Assembly: GCF_052118925.1 (NCBI RefSeq)
Contig: NZ_JBQKGG010000001.1
Coordinates: forward strand, 365,185 to 429,184
DNA: 64,000 bases
From: Lientehia sp934351765
GTDB taxonomy: Bacteria > Bacillota > Clostridia > Lachnospirales > Lachnospiraceae
Reading direction: 5' to 3'
The first letter of the stretch is position 1. Each line of letters opens with the position of its first letter. The translations under genes and the position numbers were made by a program. Below are positions 31,870-39,315 of this stretch, in pieces. The notes under the pieces were generated by a model. It saw only the letters and a list, made by a program, of their open reading frames with translations. It made no database searches and was not told where the DNA came from.

Positions 31870-33051
31870 TTATTTATTTAAGCTGTCAACTGCTTTTTTT
31901 AATTTTCCGAAGGCTTTTTCCAGGGTGGATCTCTGGCAGGCAATATTAAACCGTTCAAAGCCCTCGCCGTCCACACCGAAAATGGCGCCGGAATCCAGCC
32001 ACAGACCGGCTTTCTCGATGATCAGCTTCTCCAGCTCTGCTTCCGGAAGTCCCAGCGCCCGGAAGTCCAGCCATAACAGGTAGGTTCCTTCCGGCTCGAT
32101 CATCCTGATCTGAGGTAGCTGCTCCTTTAAAAAGTTTCGGACAAAATCCCGGTTTCCGGCCAGATATTCCTTTAACTGAGTAAGCCATTCTTCACCGGTC
32201 TCATATGCCGCCTGGCAGCCCACCAGTCCCAGAGCATTGACCTGGCTGTAGCCTGCTGCCTCAATTTCCTTTAGGAACCTCTCCCGAAGCCCGTCATCGG
32301 GAATTAAAATGTTGGACACCTGCAGTCCCGCCAGATTGAACGTCTTGCTGGGAGCTGTGCAGAGCACACAATGCTTCGCGAACTCCGGTGACAGGGATGC
32401 AAAGACATGATGCTTATGACCGGGATATGTAAAATCATTATGGATCTCATCGCTGACCACGGTAACACCGTGCTTCATGCAGATCTCTCCGGCTTTTCGG
32501 AGCTCTTCCTCCGTCCAGACACGGCCCACCGGATTATGGGGGCTGCAAAGGAGAAAGAGCTTCACGTTCTCCTTTATAATCTTCTCCTCCAGATCCTCAA
32601 AATCCATTTCATAATGACCGTCCAGAAGCTTTAACGGGCTGTTGATGAGGCGGCGGTTGTTGGCACCGATCACCTCACTGAACGGATAGTAGACCGGCTG
32701 CTGGATCAGCACGCCATCCCCCTCGTTCGTATAAGCCTTTACCGCCATGGCAAGTGCAAATACCACACCGGGCGTTTTCACCAGCCACTGCGGCTCCAGC
32801 GTAAAATCAAAATGCTTCTGATACCAGCCGTTCAGTGCGTCAAAATAATCCTGCTTGCTGTCGCTGTATCCAAAAATCCCATGGGAAACCGCTTTCTGAA
32901 GGCGTTCGATGATTCCCGGAGCTGTCCGGAAATCCATATCAGCCACCCAGAGCGGCAGAATATCCGCCGGCTTCCCCCGCTCCACCGCAAAATCATATTT
33001 TAAGCAGCCGGTTCCATGACGATCCACCGGCGCATCAAAATCAAACTTCAT
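31870..33051 (-). CDS. MalY/PatB-type cystathionine beta-lyase / aminotransferase
   Basis: A 393-residue fold-type I PLP enzyme of the MalY/PatB group. It has the N-terminal LPLWVADMDFRTAP, HNPVGRVWTEEEL, SDEIHNDFTYPGHKH and the PLP-lysine motif TAPSKTFNLAGLQVSN. Such enzymes cleave C-S bonds (cystathionine to homocysteine, pyruvate and ammonia) or transaminate. The ATG at 33049-33051 is preceded by AGGAGG. It is 32 bp downstream of the cystathionine synthase/lyase gene in the same operon, which supports a role in sulfur amino acid metabolism. Confidence 0.9.
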   Translation of the reverse strand: MKFDFDAPVDRHGTGCLKYDFAVERGKPADILPLWVADMDFRTAPGIIERLQKAVSHGIFGYSDSKQDYFDALNGWYQKHFDFTLEPQWLVKTPGVVFALAMAVKAYTNEGDGVLIQQPVYYPFSEVIGANNRRLINSPLKLLDGHYEMDFEDLEEKIIKENVKLFLLCSPHNPVGRVWTEEELRKAGEICMKHGVTVVSDEIHNDFTYPGHKHHVFASLSPEFAKHCVLCTAPSKTFNLAGLQVSNILIPDDGLRERFLKEIEAAGYSQVNALGLVGCQAAYETGEEWLTQLKEYLAGNRDFVRNFLKEQLPQIRMIEPEGTYLLWLDFRALGLPEAELEKLIIEKAGLWLDSGAIFGVDGEGFERFNIACQRSTLEKAFGKLKKAVDSLNK

Positions 33052-33083
33052 CGGTTTTTCCTCCTGTATCATATGCTGTAGCT

Positions 33084-34232
33084 TTAACCATTGATCGCCT
33101 GATCCAGATCTTTGATCAGATCCTCACAATTCTCAATCCCCACTGACAGACGCAGGAATGTTTCTGTAATCCCCAGACGCTCTCTGGTTTCCACCGGCAC
33201 ATCACCGTGAGTCTGAAGCATGGGATACGTAATCAGGGATTCCACACCGCCAAGACTCTCTGCAAAGATGATGAGCTTCACCCGCTCCAGGATCCTTCTT
33301 GCTGTCTCCTCCGTATCAGTCGTAAAGGAAATCATACCGCCGAAACCGGTGGTCTGACGCCTGCTGACTTCATAGCTGGGATGATCGGGAAGTCCCACAT
33401 AATAAACCTTTTTGATCTTCTTCTGGGATTCCAGCCAGGGCGCAATCTTCATGGCATTTTCCTGATGGCGCTCCATACGGACAGACAGGGTCTTGATTCC
33501 GCGGAGAATCAGAAAGCTGTCGAACGGTGACAGGCAGCCGCCTGTGGTCTTGTACAGGAAACGGACACGCTCGGCCAGCTCCGGTGTTTTCGTGCAGACA
33601 AACCCTGCGATGGTATCATTATGTCCGCCAAGATATTTTGTTCCGCTGTGAAGCACAATGTCAGCGCCCTCTTTGATCGGCTTCTGGAAATAAGGGCTTA
33701 AAAACGTATTATCCACGATCAGAAGCAGATGATACTGATCCGCCAGCTCCCGCATTTTTGCCAGATCCGTCACCTGCATGGTAGGATTGCTGGGCGTCTC
33801 GATATAAAGTGCTTTTGTATTTTTCCTGATGGCTTTCTCAACGGCATCTGCATCTGCCGTATTGATATAGGAAAATTCCATGCCGCGGCGCTCGCCGACT
33901 TCTTTGAACACACGGACAGAACCGCCGTAAAGATCCTCCGTACAGATAACATGCGAACCGCTGTCAAACAGCTCCAGGCAAAGAGAGATTGCCGCCATGC
34001 CGGACGCACAGGCTACCGTATCCTCCGCACCCTCCAGTGCAGACACGACGGTTTCCAGCTCCGTTCTGGTTGGGTTACTCTGTCTTGTATAGTCATAACC
34101 GGTGGACTCTCCGATTCCACGATGAGCAAAGGTTGCCGTCTGGTAGATCGGCACACTGACAGACCCGTAGGAATGTTCCCCTACAAGATCCGTTACACCA
34201 TGACAACAAAGAGTATCATCCCAATAATTCAT
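33084..34232 (-). CDS. Cys/Met metabolism PLP enzyme (cystathionine gamma-synthase/lyase type)
   Basis: A 382-residue trans-sulfuration enzyme. Motifs are YGSVSVPIYQTATF, YDYTRQSNPTR, CASGMAAIS, DNTFLSPYFQKP and the PLP-lysine region HSGTKYLGGHNDTIAG. It may act as cystathionine gamma-synthase (MetB) or gamma-lyase (MccB); sequence alone does not separate these. It is the first gene of a two-gene operon with the MalY/PatB enzyme, and together they would allow cysteine-homocysteine interconversion. A strong promoter lies 90 bp upstream, and the leader carries two 27-bp repeats. Confidence 0.92.
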   Translation of the reverse strand: MNYWDDTLCCHGVTDLVGEHSYGSVSVPIYQTATFAHRGIGESTGYDYTRQSNPTRTELETVVSALEGAEDTVACASGMAAISLCLELFDSGSHVICTEDLYGGSVRVFKEVGERRGMEFSYINTADADAVEKAIRKNTKALYIETPSNPTMQVTDLAKMRELADQYHLLLIVDNTFLSPYFQKPIKEGADIVLHSGTKYLGGHNDTIAGFVCTKTPELAERVRFLYKTTGGCLSPFDSFLILRGIKTLSVRMERHQENAMKIAPWLESQKKIKKVYYVGLPDHPSYEVSRRQTTGFGGMISFTTDTEETARRILERVKLIIFAESLGGVESLITYPMLQTHGDVPVETRERLGITETFLRLSVGIENCEDLIKDLDQAING

Positions 34233-34250
34233 AATTCCTGTCCTCGATTC

Positions 34251-34304
34251 TTTTGTTTTTGCAATAAGCCTGCATATTTTTGTTTTTGCAATAAGTCCGC
34301 ATAT
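34251..34304 (-). repeat. Two tandem 27-bp repeats in the cystathionine enzyme leader
   Basis: The unit containing TTATTGCAAAAACAAAA on the minus strand occurs twice (34251-34277 and 34278-34304) with two mismatches. It occupies the transcribed leader between promoter and ribosome site. It may be a regulator binding site downstream of the promoter or an RNA element. Confidence 0.75.
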
Positions 34305-34325
34305 AATTCATAGCTGATTAGTAGG

Positions 34326-34355
34326 ATTATAGCACCTGTTTTCTTTCTCTGTCAA
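34326..34355 (-). promoter_or_regulatory. Promoter of the sulfur amino acid operon
   Basis: TTGACA (34350-34355), 18-bp spacer, TATAAT (34326-34331): both boxes are consensus. Confidence 0.82.
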
Positions 34356-34377
34356 CCAAGAACAAACATTTGCTTCT

Positions 34378-34454
34378 TTTGCGGCTCCACCCAGGCCAGC
34401 CAACCGGCACATACATAAGTTGCCTCTGGCTGGTCTGGGCAGTGGATCCGCAAA
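34378..34454. repeat. Family B palindromic element, copy 2
   Basis: A 77-bp imperfect hairpin with TTTGCGG/CCGCAAA ends, GGCTGG and CCAGGCC stem blocks and tip GGCACATACATAAGTTGCC. In reverse complement it matches copy 1 (11693-11769) closely. The outer pairs have changed together (TTTGCGG/CCGCAAA here, TTCGCGG/CCGCGAA there). It follows the lysR stop codon. Confidence 0.78.
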
Positions 34455-34466
34455 CACACACATATC

Positions 34467-35345
34467 TTACTGTTCTTGAATATAAGCAAGGAACTCAGCC
34501 GCTGCTTTTGGAAGCTGGCGGTTTTTATTCCAGATCAGAATATAGGTGGCTTCCACCTCCGGATTGACGATCCGCCGCACCACGCTTCTCCTGCGGATTC
34601 CGATCCGCCCCACCGATGCGGGGAAAATGGCAATCCCAAGCCCCTGCTCTGTCAGCTCATAGGCATTGATCATGCTGGCGATCCGGCACCGTACCGTCGG
34701 ATGCAGTCCGATGGTGGCAAACCAGCCCTCGATTTCCTGAAGCCTGGATTTGCGGGACGGAATGATCAGCTCGTAGGGCGCCAGGGCTCCCAGCTCTACC
34801 TCGTCTCCGGTACTCTCTGCCAATGGGTGATCCGGCGGAAGCACTGCCACCCACGGCTCACGGTAGACTGGAAGCGCCTCGACACCCTCGGCATTATGGG
34901 GCTCTGTGATGATGGCAAGATCACATAAACCTTTCATGATCCGATTTACCACATCGTCTGAATTACCATTCCAGAGATTGTATCCCACATGGGGATTTTT
35001 CTTATGAAATCCGGCCATCCACTGAGCAAACAGATGGGGACCATATCCCTCCACCGTAGCAAGATCGATCGTTCCGGTCAGTCCCTGCTCCAGCTCCCGC
35101 ACATCGGCTGCCGCCCGGTCCACCAGCTCCAGCACCTGAACGGCATACTGGCGGAATACTTCGCCTTCCTCCGTCAGATGCAGTGCATGGGGCTTCCGAA
35201 GAAACAGCTTTACGCCAAGCTCCTCCTCCAGGGCCTGGATCTGGCGGCTCAGAGGCGGCTGGGCAATGCAGAGCTTTTCTGCCGCTCTGGTAAAATTCAG
35301 TTCATCCGCCACCGTAAGAAAATAGCGGATATGACGCAGCTCCAT
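34467..35345 (-). CDS. LysR-family transcriptional regulator
   Basis: A 292-residue regulator. The N-terminal winged HTH is MELRHIRYFLTVADELNFTRAAEKLCIAQPPLSRQIQALEEELGVKLF, and the C-terminal substrate-binding domain begins near residue 90 (GTIDLATVEGYGP). AAAGGAG precedes the ATG. It is divergent from the short peptide gene at 35605, whose promoter carries a palindrome CAATACCTTTAAGGTATTG centred about 66 bp upstream of the predicted start site, the usual place for a LysR activator. It is less clear whether it also acts on the sulfur amino acid operon behind it. Confidence 0.92.
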   Translation of the reverse strand: MELRHIRYFLTVADELNFTRAAEKLCIAQPPLSRQIQALEEELGVKLFLRKPHALHLTEEGEVFRQYAVQVLELVDRAAADVRELEQGLTGTIDLATVEGYGPHLFAQWMAGFHKKNPHVGYNLWNGNSDDVVNRIMKGLCDLAIITEPHNAEGVEALPVYREPWVAVLPPDHPLAESTGDEVELGALAPYELIIPSRKSRLQEIEGWFATIGLHPTVRCRIASMINAYELTEQGLGIAIFPASVGRIGIRRRSVVRRIVNPEVEATYILIWNKNRQLPKAAAEFLAYIQEQ

Positions 35346-35453
35346 AGGCTTCTCTCCTTTCCGTTTCTACTTCTGACTTTCTTCTGTTTTACAGAAGCTG
35401 CAGCACATAACACTTTGTTTTTTATCCATTTTATGTTATTACCGGATGTTTTT

Positions 35454-35472
35454 CAATACCTTTAAGGTATTG
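35454..35472. promoter_or_regulatory. Probable LysR binding site
   Basis: A 19-bp palindrome, CAATACC-TTTAA-GGTATTG, fits the LysR-type consensus ATAC-N7-GTAT (T-N11-A). Its centre is about 66 bp upstream of the predicted start of the plus-strand peptide transcript. It also lies about 110 bp upstream of the lysR start codon, so autoregulation is possible. Confidence 0.72.
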
Positions 35473-35493
35473 TTTCTCATTCATTATATGTAT

Positions 35494-35522
35494 TTCACAT
35501 TTTCTCCCCGCTGCGCTATACT
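35494..35522 (+). promoter_or_regulatory. Promoter of the 25-aa peptide unit
   Basis: TTCACA (35494-35499), 17-bp spacer, TATACT (35517-35522). The -35 box is imperfect, as often seen in activator-dependent promoters. Confidence 0.65.
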
Positions 35523-35604
35523 TAAGCCATCAAGAGAAAACAGAAACCAAAAACGGAACGGGCCCTGTTTCAGACAATCTTAACTGTTAAAAGGAGGAAT
35601 TATC

Positions 35605-35682
35605 ATGAAGAAGATGTTAGAAAAGTTAGACGTGTTCTTAGAAGAATATTATGCAAGTTTCTCCGTAGGTCTGGATAAATAA
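35605..35682 (+). CDS. 25-aa peptide in its own transcription unit
   Basis: A very short gene beginning MKKMLEKLDVFLEEYYASF. AAAGGAGG lies 7 nt before the ATG, one of the best ribosome sites in the window. The unit has its own promoter, a LysR-type palindrome upstream and a strong terminator at 35741-35776, with no other ORF inside. The peptide is amphipathic, with Leu/Phe/Tyr on one face and Lys/Glu on the other, and it lacks a signal sequence. I do not recognise it. It could be a regulatory or membrane-associated micropeptide, or mark a dual-function small RNA of about 250 nt. Confidence 0.7.
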   Translation: MKKMLEKLDVFLEEYYASFSVGLDK

Positions 35683-35740
35683 CCGCCCGGACACGAAACA
35701 GACATATTCTCATCTCATGTTGTGATAATATTAGAATTGG

Positions 35741-35776
35741 ATCGAAAAAGGACGCTGAAAGGCGTCCTTTTTCGAT
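35741..35776 (+). terminator. Terminator of the peptide unit
   Basis: ATCGAAAAAGGACGC pairs with GCGTCCTTTTTCGAT around a short TGAAAG loop; the T-run is in the 3' arm. Confidence 0.85.
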
Positions 35777-35784
35777 GCTCTCTT

Positions 35785-35813
35785 ATTTCACAGGAAAGTC
35801 CGTCCTATTTGAT
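35785..35813 (+). repeat. Family A intergenic palindrome, copy 2
   Basis: ATTTCACAGGA-AAGTCCG-TCCTATTTGAT: same 11-7-11 layout as copy 1. The right arm is degenerate where it overlaps the last codons and stop of the peptidase gene. Confidence 0.6.
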
Positions 35814-36914
35814 CACCGTTAATTCCTTCGGCAGCTTATGGAGCACGGTCGTTGTTCCGTCCAGCTCGATCATGACCTGATCCTCGATCCGGACACCAAA
35901 CTCACCGGGAAGATAAATACCCGGTTCACAGGAGAATGCCATGCCGGGGCGGATCTCAGTTAACTCGCCCTCTCCGGCGGAGGGGCCTTCGTGGCAGTCA
36001 ATGCCGATCCCGTGGCCGGTGCGGTGGATAAAGTAATCGCCGTAGCCTGCCTTTGTGATCACAGCACGGGCTGCGCGGTCCACATCCTGAAGCGCGTTTC
36101 CGGCCTTCGCCGCCTCCTCACCTGCCAGGTTTGCTTCCAGAACGATATGATAGACCTCCTTGAACTTGTCAGAGGGTTCGCCGAAATGATACGTTCTCGT
36201 CATGTCAGTGTTATAATTTTTGTAGGTTCCTCCGAAGTCGATCAGGAGACATTTTCCCATTTCAATGACCGTATCACCGGGGTTATGATGAGGAACTGCC
36301 GCGTTTGCACCGACCGCAGCCATTCCGCCGCAATCCGGAATTCCAAGACAGGTCATCTCATAAACCAGCTGTGCCCGGAACTCGGACTCCGTCTTTCCGA
36401 TCCAGTAGGTTCCCCGGTCCATGCACTTTTTCAGAGCAATGTCAGCACGCTTCGTTGCCTCCCGCATCAGCTCCAGCTCCGTGCTGTCCTTGTAGATTCG
36501 AAGCGGCTGAACCAGAGGGCTTCCGTTTACCAGCCTTGCCTCGGGATAAAGATCCTTTAACTGAATGGTAAAAAGCGCCGGCATCGCTGAATCTACCGCA
36601 ATCGTATCGGTTTTAATCCCGCGGGCCGAAAGCTCTTTCTTTAATAATGCAAAGGGATTATCCCCATCCGGCCAGTAGGTGAACTCCTCCACCGGAGTCT
36701 CTGTCACCTGAAGCTCATAAAGAATATTTGCAATGATGAACGGCTCATGGCCCGGTGCCAGCACCAGTGCCAGAAAGCGCTCATCTCCGTGGATTGAATA
36801 GCCGCAGAGATATTTCATATCCGAGGACGGTGTCACAAGGAAACAGTCGATTCCCTCTTTTTTCAGGATCTCCTCCATTCTTGCGGCACGGGAAGAATAT
36901 ACCGATGCTTTCAT
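35805..36914 (-). CDS. M24-family (Xaa-Pro) aminopeptidase
   Basis: Cytoplasmic metallopeptidase of 369 residues with an N-terminal creatinase-like domain and a C-terminal pita-bread domain. The five dinuclear metal ligands are visible: Asp in LLIDFGG, Asp in NYNTDMTRT, His in RTGHGIGIDCHEGP, Glu in SCEPGIYLPG and Glu in VRIEDQVMI. Such enzymes remove a residue before proline from short peptides. The start ATG at 36912-36914 follows GAAAGGTGG; the longer ORF upstream is non-coding. It is the last gene behind a complete ABC importer on the same strand, so it may process what that importer brings in. Confidence 0.9.
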   Translation of the reverse strand: MKASVYSSRAARMEEILKKEGIDCFLVTPSSDMKYLCGYSIHGDERFLALVLAPGHEPFIIANILYELQVTETPVEEFTYWPDGDNPFALLKKELSARGIKTDTIAVDSAMPALFTIQLKDLYPEARLVNGSPLVQPLRIYKDSTELELMREATKRADIALKKCMDRGTYWIGKTESEFRAQLVYEMTCLGIPDCGGMAAVGANAAVPHHNPGDTVIEMGKCLLIDFGGTYKNYNTDMTRTYHFGEPSDKFKEVYHIVLEANLAGEEAAKAGNALQDVDRAARAVITKAGYGDYFIHRTGHGIGIDCHEGPSAGEGELTEIRPGMAFSCEPGIYLPGEFGVRIEDQVMIELDGTTTVLHKLPKELTVIK

Positions 36915-36997
36915 AATCGTTACCACCTTTCTTTTCAACCGGCCTGTCTGCTCTCTTCTGCGGAGCAGACAGGCCATCATTCACTGCTGTTTTCCGG

Positions 36998-38272
36998 TCA
37001 ATTCCTGCTTTTCCTGCCTTTTGTCTGCTGAACCGCATTCATGGCAAGTGCCACAAAAATGATTCCGTAGGCCAGGAATACACGGAAGTATTCACCGATC
37101 TGGCTGTCCGCGAACAGTGCTGTTCCTACCTGAGGAGACACCGCAAACATGGCATGGAATAAAATGATTCCGAGGATTGCATTTTTATTGGAGGCTCTGG
37201 TAACCGATGCACCGCCTACCAGGAGCGCTGCAACCGCGAGAAGCGCGATCTGCTCATGAGCGGAATACGTATTCATGGTTCCGATATCCTGAAGACGGAT
37301 GATCTGGCCCCAGGCTGCAAACACCGTAGAAAAGATCATGGCGATGATTCTGGTCTTATCCACATTGATGCCGGAAACCATGGCTACCTGCTGGTTTAAG
37401 CCAACCGCCCGGAAATCATGCCCCAGCTTCGTTTTAAAGATCCAGGTATTAAACAGGCATAACAGCAGAATGCACACCAGTGCCGAAACCGGAAACGTTA
37501 CTGCCAGCATGACTCTCCCTGCTGATGCGCTAAACCAGGAAAGATAGATCAGCACCAGCGCCGCCAGAAGCACAAAACCGCTTTTTGCCCAGAAGGTCTT
37601 CTGAATGGCTTCGCCGTTCTTTTTGTTCCGAAGAAGCGCCCGGATCACAAAAGCGATCACGAAAACAATCATGACTCCTGCTGCCACCAGAACAAAATCT
37701 GCCAGGTTCATATTCCAGACATTGGTCAGGGAATACTTAAAGGTTCCCTCAAAGCCCAGGGAACTCTTGATTCCGATTCCGGAATCATTCATCATGTCCT
37801 TGTTGGGAAAAGGGATCACCGTTCCGATGAGGATCAGATAAATAAACTGATAAATACCATTTGCCAGATAACCAAGGATCATGGAGGTGATCATCTCATT
37901 TCCTTTGGTCTTATTGAGCACCTTGCCCACCAGAAATCCGAACAGGATCGCCAGAGGCGTACTGATAAGTATGCTTACCAGGAACGACGGAAAGCCTGTG
38001 ATTCCAAAGCCAACCGTATGTATGATCGCCATCTGCCCTGCCATGGCTCCGATCACAATACTGAAGTTTAATCCGAGGCCTGCCGCCACCGGAATGATCA
38101 GTGCCAGTACCTGGAAGGTATTACGGCAGAACCGGGACGCGATCTCCTGTAAGAATACAGAAGGAGCCACACCGGACACCACATAAAACACCGCTGCCAA
38201 CACCACAAAAAACAGAATGACCTGATTCTTTTTCAGTGCAGCCACGACTGTTAATTTCTTTTTCTGTTCCAT
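36998..38272 (-). CDS. ABC transporter permease (BPD_transp_2 type), second permease
   Basis: A 424-residue membrane protein with about ten helices, of the permease family used by ribose, nucleoside and branched-chain amino acid importers. Recognisable are GLGLNFSIVIGAMAGQMAIIH, GNEMITSMILGYLANGI and the EAA-like loop FRAVGLNQQVAMVSGINVDKTRIIAM. It is adjacent to the other permease with two bases between stop and start, so the pair probably forms a heterodimeric channel. Confidence 0.88.
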   Translation of the reverse strand: MEQKKKLTVVAALKKNQVILFFVVLAAVFYVVSGVAPSVFLQEIASRFCRNTFQVLALIIPVAAGLGLNFSIVIGAMAGQMAIIHTVGFGITGFPSFLVSILISTPLAILFGFLVGKVLNKTKGNEMITSMILGYLANGIYQFIYLILIGTVIPFPNKDMMNDSGIGIKSSLGFEGTFKYSLTNVWNMNLADFVLVAAGVMIVFVIAFVIRALLRNKKNGEAIQKTFWAKSGFVLLAALVLIYLSWFSASAGRVMLAVTFPVSALVCILLLCLFNTWIFKTKLGHDFRAVGLNQQVAMVSGINVDKTRIIAMIFSTVFAAWGQIIRLQDIGTMNTYSAHEQIALLAVAALLVGGASVTRASNKNAILGIILFHAMFAVSPQVGTALFADSQIGEYFRVFLAYGIIFVALAMNAVQQTKGRKSRN

Positions 38273-38274
38273 GA

Positions 38275-39315
38275 CTACACCTCCCGTCTGATTTTCGTCA
38301 GTGCATAGACGATGATTCCGTTGCTTACAATGATCCGGACGATTTCTGCCAGATTGCTGTCCGGTGCAAGGGCATTCGCTACCGGTGTGGACGTTGCCAG
38401 AATTCCGTTAAAGAGCAGGCTTCCAAGAATCACGTTTCCGATGGACGCCTTTCTTGTGGTCGCACCTCCGATAAGCACGGCCGCCACAGCCAGGAAGCTC
38501 ATCTTGAGGGGCGCCGTATAAAGCTGCAGAAATCCGTAGCTCTGGGCATAGAATAAAATTCCGATGGCACTGAGCACCGTGGAAAGCACCGTTCCAAGGA
38601 TCCGGTTCTTATTAACATTGATATCCAGTGACTGAGCAAACCGGGGATTCTCCCCCGCCACCTGCATCAGTCTTCCGGTCCGGCTGTTCAGGAATAAACG
38701 AAGCACCACACAGAACGCCGCGCAGACCAGCATAAATCCAAGAGGCACCGTCACACCACCGATCTTCACCGCCAGGAAATTGTTGAGCAGATGGCCAAAC
38801 GTCGCGGAAAGCTCCACATTGACCCGGACGCCGCCGCCCATGGCAAGACGCAGGGTATCATTGGTGATGGGAAGGAAGATCCAGACAATGCACATGAGGG
38901 ATACAAAGGCAAATCCCACATAGGTCGCGATCATCATCTCCGAGCCTTTGATGTAATTTAACAGTTTTCCGTAAATGGTTCCGATGATCACCGCAAATGC
39001 ACTGCCGAGCACAGCTGCCATCAGGAGGCTGGGAACTCCCGTAAAACCGAATTCAATGGACAGCACGCCGCCGAGAAGGCCGCAGCAGATTCCCAGGGTC
39101 GAAGCAAAGTTTAATCCGCACCCGGAAAGAACACTGGGCACCATGGCAAGCACCAGCACGAAATTCATGCACCAGCGGGTCATGACATCGGAGATCGTCG
39201 CCTTAAACGACAGATTCATCACAAAGGTGATCACCAGAAGCGCGATAAAAAACAGAGAAATAATCAGTCTTGCGGACCCGAACTGCTTCAGACCCTTTTT
39301 TATTTTTTCCGTCAT
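38275..39315 (-). CDS. ABC transporter permease (BPD_transp_2 type), first permease
   Basis: A 346-residue permease with about nine helices. Similar landmarks to its neighbour are LSGCGLNFASTLGICCGLLGG, GSEMMIATYVGFAF and the cytoplasmic loop QVAGENPRFAQSLDINVNKNRILGTV. The start overlaps the end of the ATPase gene (ATGA), indicating coupled translation. It works with the second permease, the ATPase and the DUF3798-type binding protein. Confidence 0.88.
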   Translation of the reverse strand: MTEKIKKGLKQFGSARLIISLFFIALLVITFVMNLSFKATISDVMTRWCMNFVLVLAMVPSVLSGCGLNFASTLGICCGLLGGVLSIEFGFTGVPSLLMAAVLGSAFAVIIGTIYGKLLNYIKGSEMMIATYVGFAFVSLMCIVWIFLPITNDTLRLAMGGGVRVNVELSATFGHLLNNFLAVKIGGVTVPLGFMLVCAAFCVVLRLFLNSRTGRLMQVAGENPRFAQSLDINVNKNRILGTVLSTVLSAIGILFYAQSYGFLQLYTAPLKMSFLAVAAVLIGGATTRKASIGNVILGSLLFNGILATSTPVANALAPDSNLAEIVRIIVSNGIIVYALTKIRREV

